Assembly (NCBI GenBank): GCA_031275595.1
Contig: JAISOO010000168.1
Coordinates: 1 to 15,072, forward strand
From: Spirochaetaceae bacterium
GTDB lineage: Bacteria > Spirochaetota > Spirochaetia > Treponematales > Breznakiellaceae
Reading direction: 5' to 3'
Length of the DNA: 15,072 nt
A program made the translations under genes and the position numbers. This document shows, in pieces, positions 13,363 through 15,072 of the stretch (its first letter is position 1; each line of letters begins with the position of its first letter). Below the pieces are notes generated by a model. It saw nothing but the letters and a program-made list of their open reading frames with translations. It was not told where the DNA came from and did not search any database.

Positions 13363-14271
13363 ATGAACGGCCAAAGTCTGCTTGATAGGTACTATACGTG
13401 GCTCCTCGCTTTAAAACGCCGCTCTCTCTTAACCGCGGAAACCTATAAACTTGAAATTCGCCGTTTTCTTGAATGGCTGGAAAAGGAACCGTTATTGCCT
13501 GAGGAAGCGGACAGCTCCGCCCTCATGGCATACCTTAATTTCCGCCGGGATAAAGACCGCCTTGATTCCCGATCCGTGGCTAAAGCAATTTCCGCCCTAA
13601 GGTCCTTTTTCCGGTATATGGCGGACGAAGGGTTCCGTGTTGATAATCCGGCCCGGATTCTGGAATCCCCCAAACGGGGGATTCATCTGCCAAAGGTTCT
13701 TCACCGGGAGCGGGTGGACCGGATGCTTGCCTTAGTGCCGGTCGATAATCCCATAGGACTTCGGGACAGGGCCTTGTTTGAGTTTATCTATTCCGCGGGC
13801 CTCCGGGTTTCCGAGGCCGTTTTTCTTAATATAAAGGATATTTATTTTACCGAAGGAATTGCCCGGGTATTAGGGAAGGGAAACAAGGAACGGTTGATTC
13901 CTTTTGGGGAAGAAGCCGCCTTCTGGCTTAAACGGTATTTGGCCGACGCAAGGCCCCGCTTGGCGGGTAAGGTTCGTTCCTCCGCCCTGTTTATTGGTAA
14001 AACGGGGAAACGCCTTTCCCGAAAGGGGATCTGGAAAAATTATATGAAACTGGCGGCTCTGGCGGGGGTTCCCTCGACCCTGCATACCCTGCGGCATAGT
14101 TATGCCACGGAGCTTCTCGCCGGTGGGGCGGATCTCCGATCGGTACAGGAGCTTTTGGGACACGCGGATATTACCACCACCCAAATTTATACCCATGTGG
14201 ATGTTTCCCTCCTCAGGGAAAGCCACCGGCGGTATATGCCGAAGTTGCGGAGGTATTTATCCCGGACGTAG
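13363..14271 (+). CDS. Xer-type tyrosine recombinase
   Basis: This is a site-specific recombinase of the XerC/XerD class, which resolves chromosome dimers at dif near the division septum. The product has 302 residues, the normal size. The N-terminal SAM-like core-binding domain covers about 4-90 (TAETYKLEIRRFLEWL). The catalytic domain carries R148 (SAGLRVSE), K172 (GKGNKERLIPF), H241 and R244 (HTLRHSYATELL), H267 (LLGHADITTTQ) and nucleophile Y276 (QIYTHVD), so the full set is present. It starts 5 nt after ftsZ with only a weak ribosome binding site, implying coupled translation. Base composition matches its neighbours and no mobile-element ends are seen, so it is most likely the housekeeping Xer. 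XerC versus XerD cannot be decided here. Confidence 0.92.
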   Translation: MNGQSLLDRYYTWLLALKRRSLLTAETYKLEIRRFLEWLEKEPLLPEEADSSALMAYLNFRRDKDRLDSRSVAKAISALRSFFRYMADEGFRVDNPARILESPKRGIHLPKVLHRERVDRMLALVPVDNPIGLRDRALFEFIYSAGLRVSEAVFLNIKDIYFTEGIARVLGKGNKERLIPFGEEAAFWLKRYLADARPRLAGKVRSSALFIGKTGKRLSRKGIWKNYMKLAALAGVPSTLHTLRHSYATELLAGGADLRSVQELLGHADITTTQIYTHVDVSLLRESHRRYMPKLRRYLSRT

Positions 14272-14301
14272 ACTTACCGGGATTTGAATTGAAGGTACAG
14301 G

Positions 14302-15045
14302 ATGAAAATAAGGAAAGAGTTTTTTTTAGGTCTTATGGTACTGGTTATCACGGTTTTGTTGATAGGGGGTATCTATACCTTCCGGAAAATCAGGACCCGG
14401 GATTCCCTGGCCGCCCGGATCAAAGAACTCAGTCCCCGGGATATTCCGCCCCGAACCATAGAAGATCTTCGGGAGGCTATCAGGCTGTATGAAGAATTGA
14501 TTGAGCGCCATGTACGTGACGCCGCCCAGACCGGGGTATATTGGAAACTCCTCGGTACCCGGCTGCAGGAACAAGGGCTGCACCGTGAAGCCTTGAACGC
14601 CCTGGAACGGGCGGTTTATTATATACCCGAAGATGCCTATGTCCACTACCAGCGGGGGGTATCCGCAGGTATCGTGGCAAAGTCGTCCTTTACTGCCGCC
14701 GGGGGAAATGCCGCTGAGGAGTATTTTGCCCTTTCGGAAATGTCTTACCTGAGGGCCATAGAATTGGATGAAGGGTATAGCCGGCCCCGTTACGGTATCG
14801 GTATCCTCTATGTGTTTGAGCTGAACAAACCCCAGGAAGCCATACCGCACTTGCTGCGGTACCTTGAAATTTCCCGGAACGATGTGGACGCCATGTTTGT
14901 ATTGGCCCGGGCCTATTATATGGTGAATAATTACCAGGATGCCTTGGATATGTATGACCGGATCATCGCCATTTCCAAGGATGCCGCCAAACGGATTGAG
15001 GCGGAAAAAAACCGGCAGACCATATTGGATTCATATTATGGATGA
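14302..15045 (+). CDS. Membrane-anchored tetratricopeptide-repeat protein
   Basis: The product has 247 residues. The N-terminus has one membrane segment at about 7-25 (FFLGLMVLVITVLLIGGIY) after a short basic tail, so the rest probably faces the periplasm. From about residue 50 it is helical with TPR-like units: TIEDLREAIRLYEELIERH, then GVYWKLLGTRLQEQGLHREALNALERAVYYIPED, AEEYFALSEMSYLRAIELDEGY, RPRYGIGILYVFELNKPQEAIPHLLRYLEISRND and VDAMFVLARAYYMVNNYQDALDMYDRIIAIS. These serve protein-protein contacts, and the position after ftsZ and xer suggests an envelope or division scaffold, but that is inference. ATG 14302 has GAAGG 6 nt before it. Its last 8 nt overlap the next reading frame. Confidence 0.85.
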   Translation: MKIRKEFFLGLMVLVITVLLIGGIYTFRKIRTRDSLAARIKELSPRDIPPRTIEDLREAIRLYEELIERHVRDAAQTGVYWKLLGTRLQEQGLHREALNALERAVYYIPEDAYVHYQRGVSAGIVAKSSFTAAGGNAAEEYFALSEMSYLRAIELDEGYSRPRYGIGILYVFELNKPQEAIPHLLRYLEISRNDVDAMFVLARAYYMVNNYQDALDMYDRIIAISKDAAKRIEAEKNRQTILDSYYG

Positions 15046-15072
15046 GCTTTTGTTGAGGGATCTTATCATCAG
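15038..15072 (+). CDS. Start of a further cluster gene (partial, cut by the window end)
   Basis: An open frame from ATG 15038 reads MDELLLRDLII to the window edge. It overlaps the TPR gene by 8 nt (ATGGATGA), the same overlap length as at the ftsW/ftsQ and ftsQ/ftsA junctions. A DNA-processing protein such as DprA is one guess from the leucine-rich opening and from treponemal gene order as I recall it, but 11 residues cannot decide. Confidence 0.45.
   Translation, partial: MDELLLRDLII

Noticed and set aside
13363..14271. The tyrosine recombinase as an integrase of a mobile element
   Set aside because: There are no attachment repeats, no tRNA target and no composition change. It lies within the division operon and has the size of a housekeeping Xer.

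Overview
The window looks like about 15 kb of chromosome from a spirochaete, most likely a Treponema of the roughly 50% GC, termite-gut type (T. primitia / T. azotonutricium-like). The lineage call rests on two tandem FlaA (periplasmic flagellar sheath) genes, a class II fructose-bisphosphate aldolase beside them as in other treponemes, and a division cluster without most of its usual murein-synthesis genes. The species is an inference; no rRNA gene is present.

Left part (1-4477): fba runs leftward. A gap of about 600 bp follows, with back-to-back promoters and a strongly folded stretch whose 3' end resembles the 3' end of bacterial RNase P RNA. Rightward come a membrane-anchored protein that looks like a periplasmic binding protein, a strong terminator, a promoter with both consensus sigma-70 hexamers, and the flaA pair closed by a GC-rich terminator.

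Middle part (4478-5921): a leftward two-gene unit encodes an 83-residue protein of unknown function and a 253-residue protein read here as a PD-(D/E)XK-like fold plus winged helix. It appears to start from a leaderless promoter. Facing it is the promoter of the division cluster, followed by five 10-bp direct repeats that look like a MraZ operator.

Right part (5922-15072): a tightly packed rightward dcw cluster, mraZ-rsmH-ftsL-mraY-ftsW-ftsQ-ftsA-ftsZ, followed by a Xer-type tyrosine recombinase, a membrane-anchored TPR protein and the first codons of another gene. It supplies a transcriptional regulator (MraZ), a 16S rRNA methyltransferase (RsmH), lipid I synthesis (MraY), the septal glycosyltransferase (FtsW), the FtsQ/FtsL scaffold, and the FtsA/FtsZ ring. 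No ftsI, murE, murF, murD, murG, murC or ddl lies inside it.

Several starts are non-ATG. ftsQ uses TTG. mraZ and ftsA appear to use CTG, which ordinary gene callers would miss. The ftsW/ftsQ and ftsQ/ftsA junctions share the same 8-nt overlap design (NTGGCTAR). No CRISPR array, insertion sequence or tRNA was seen.
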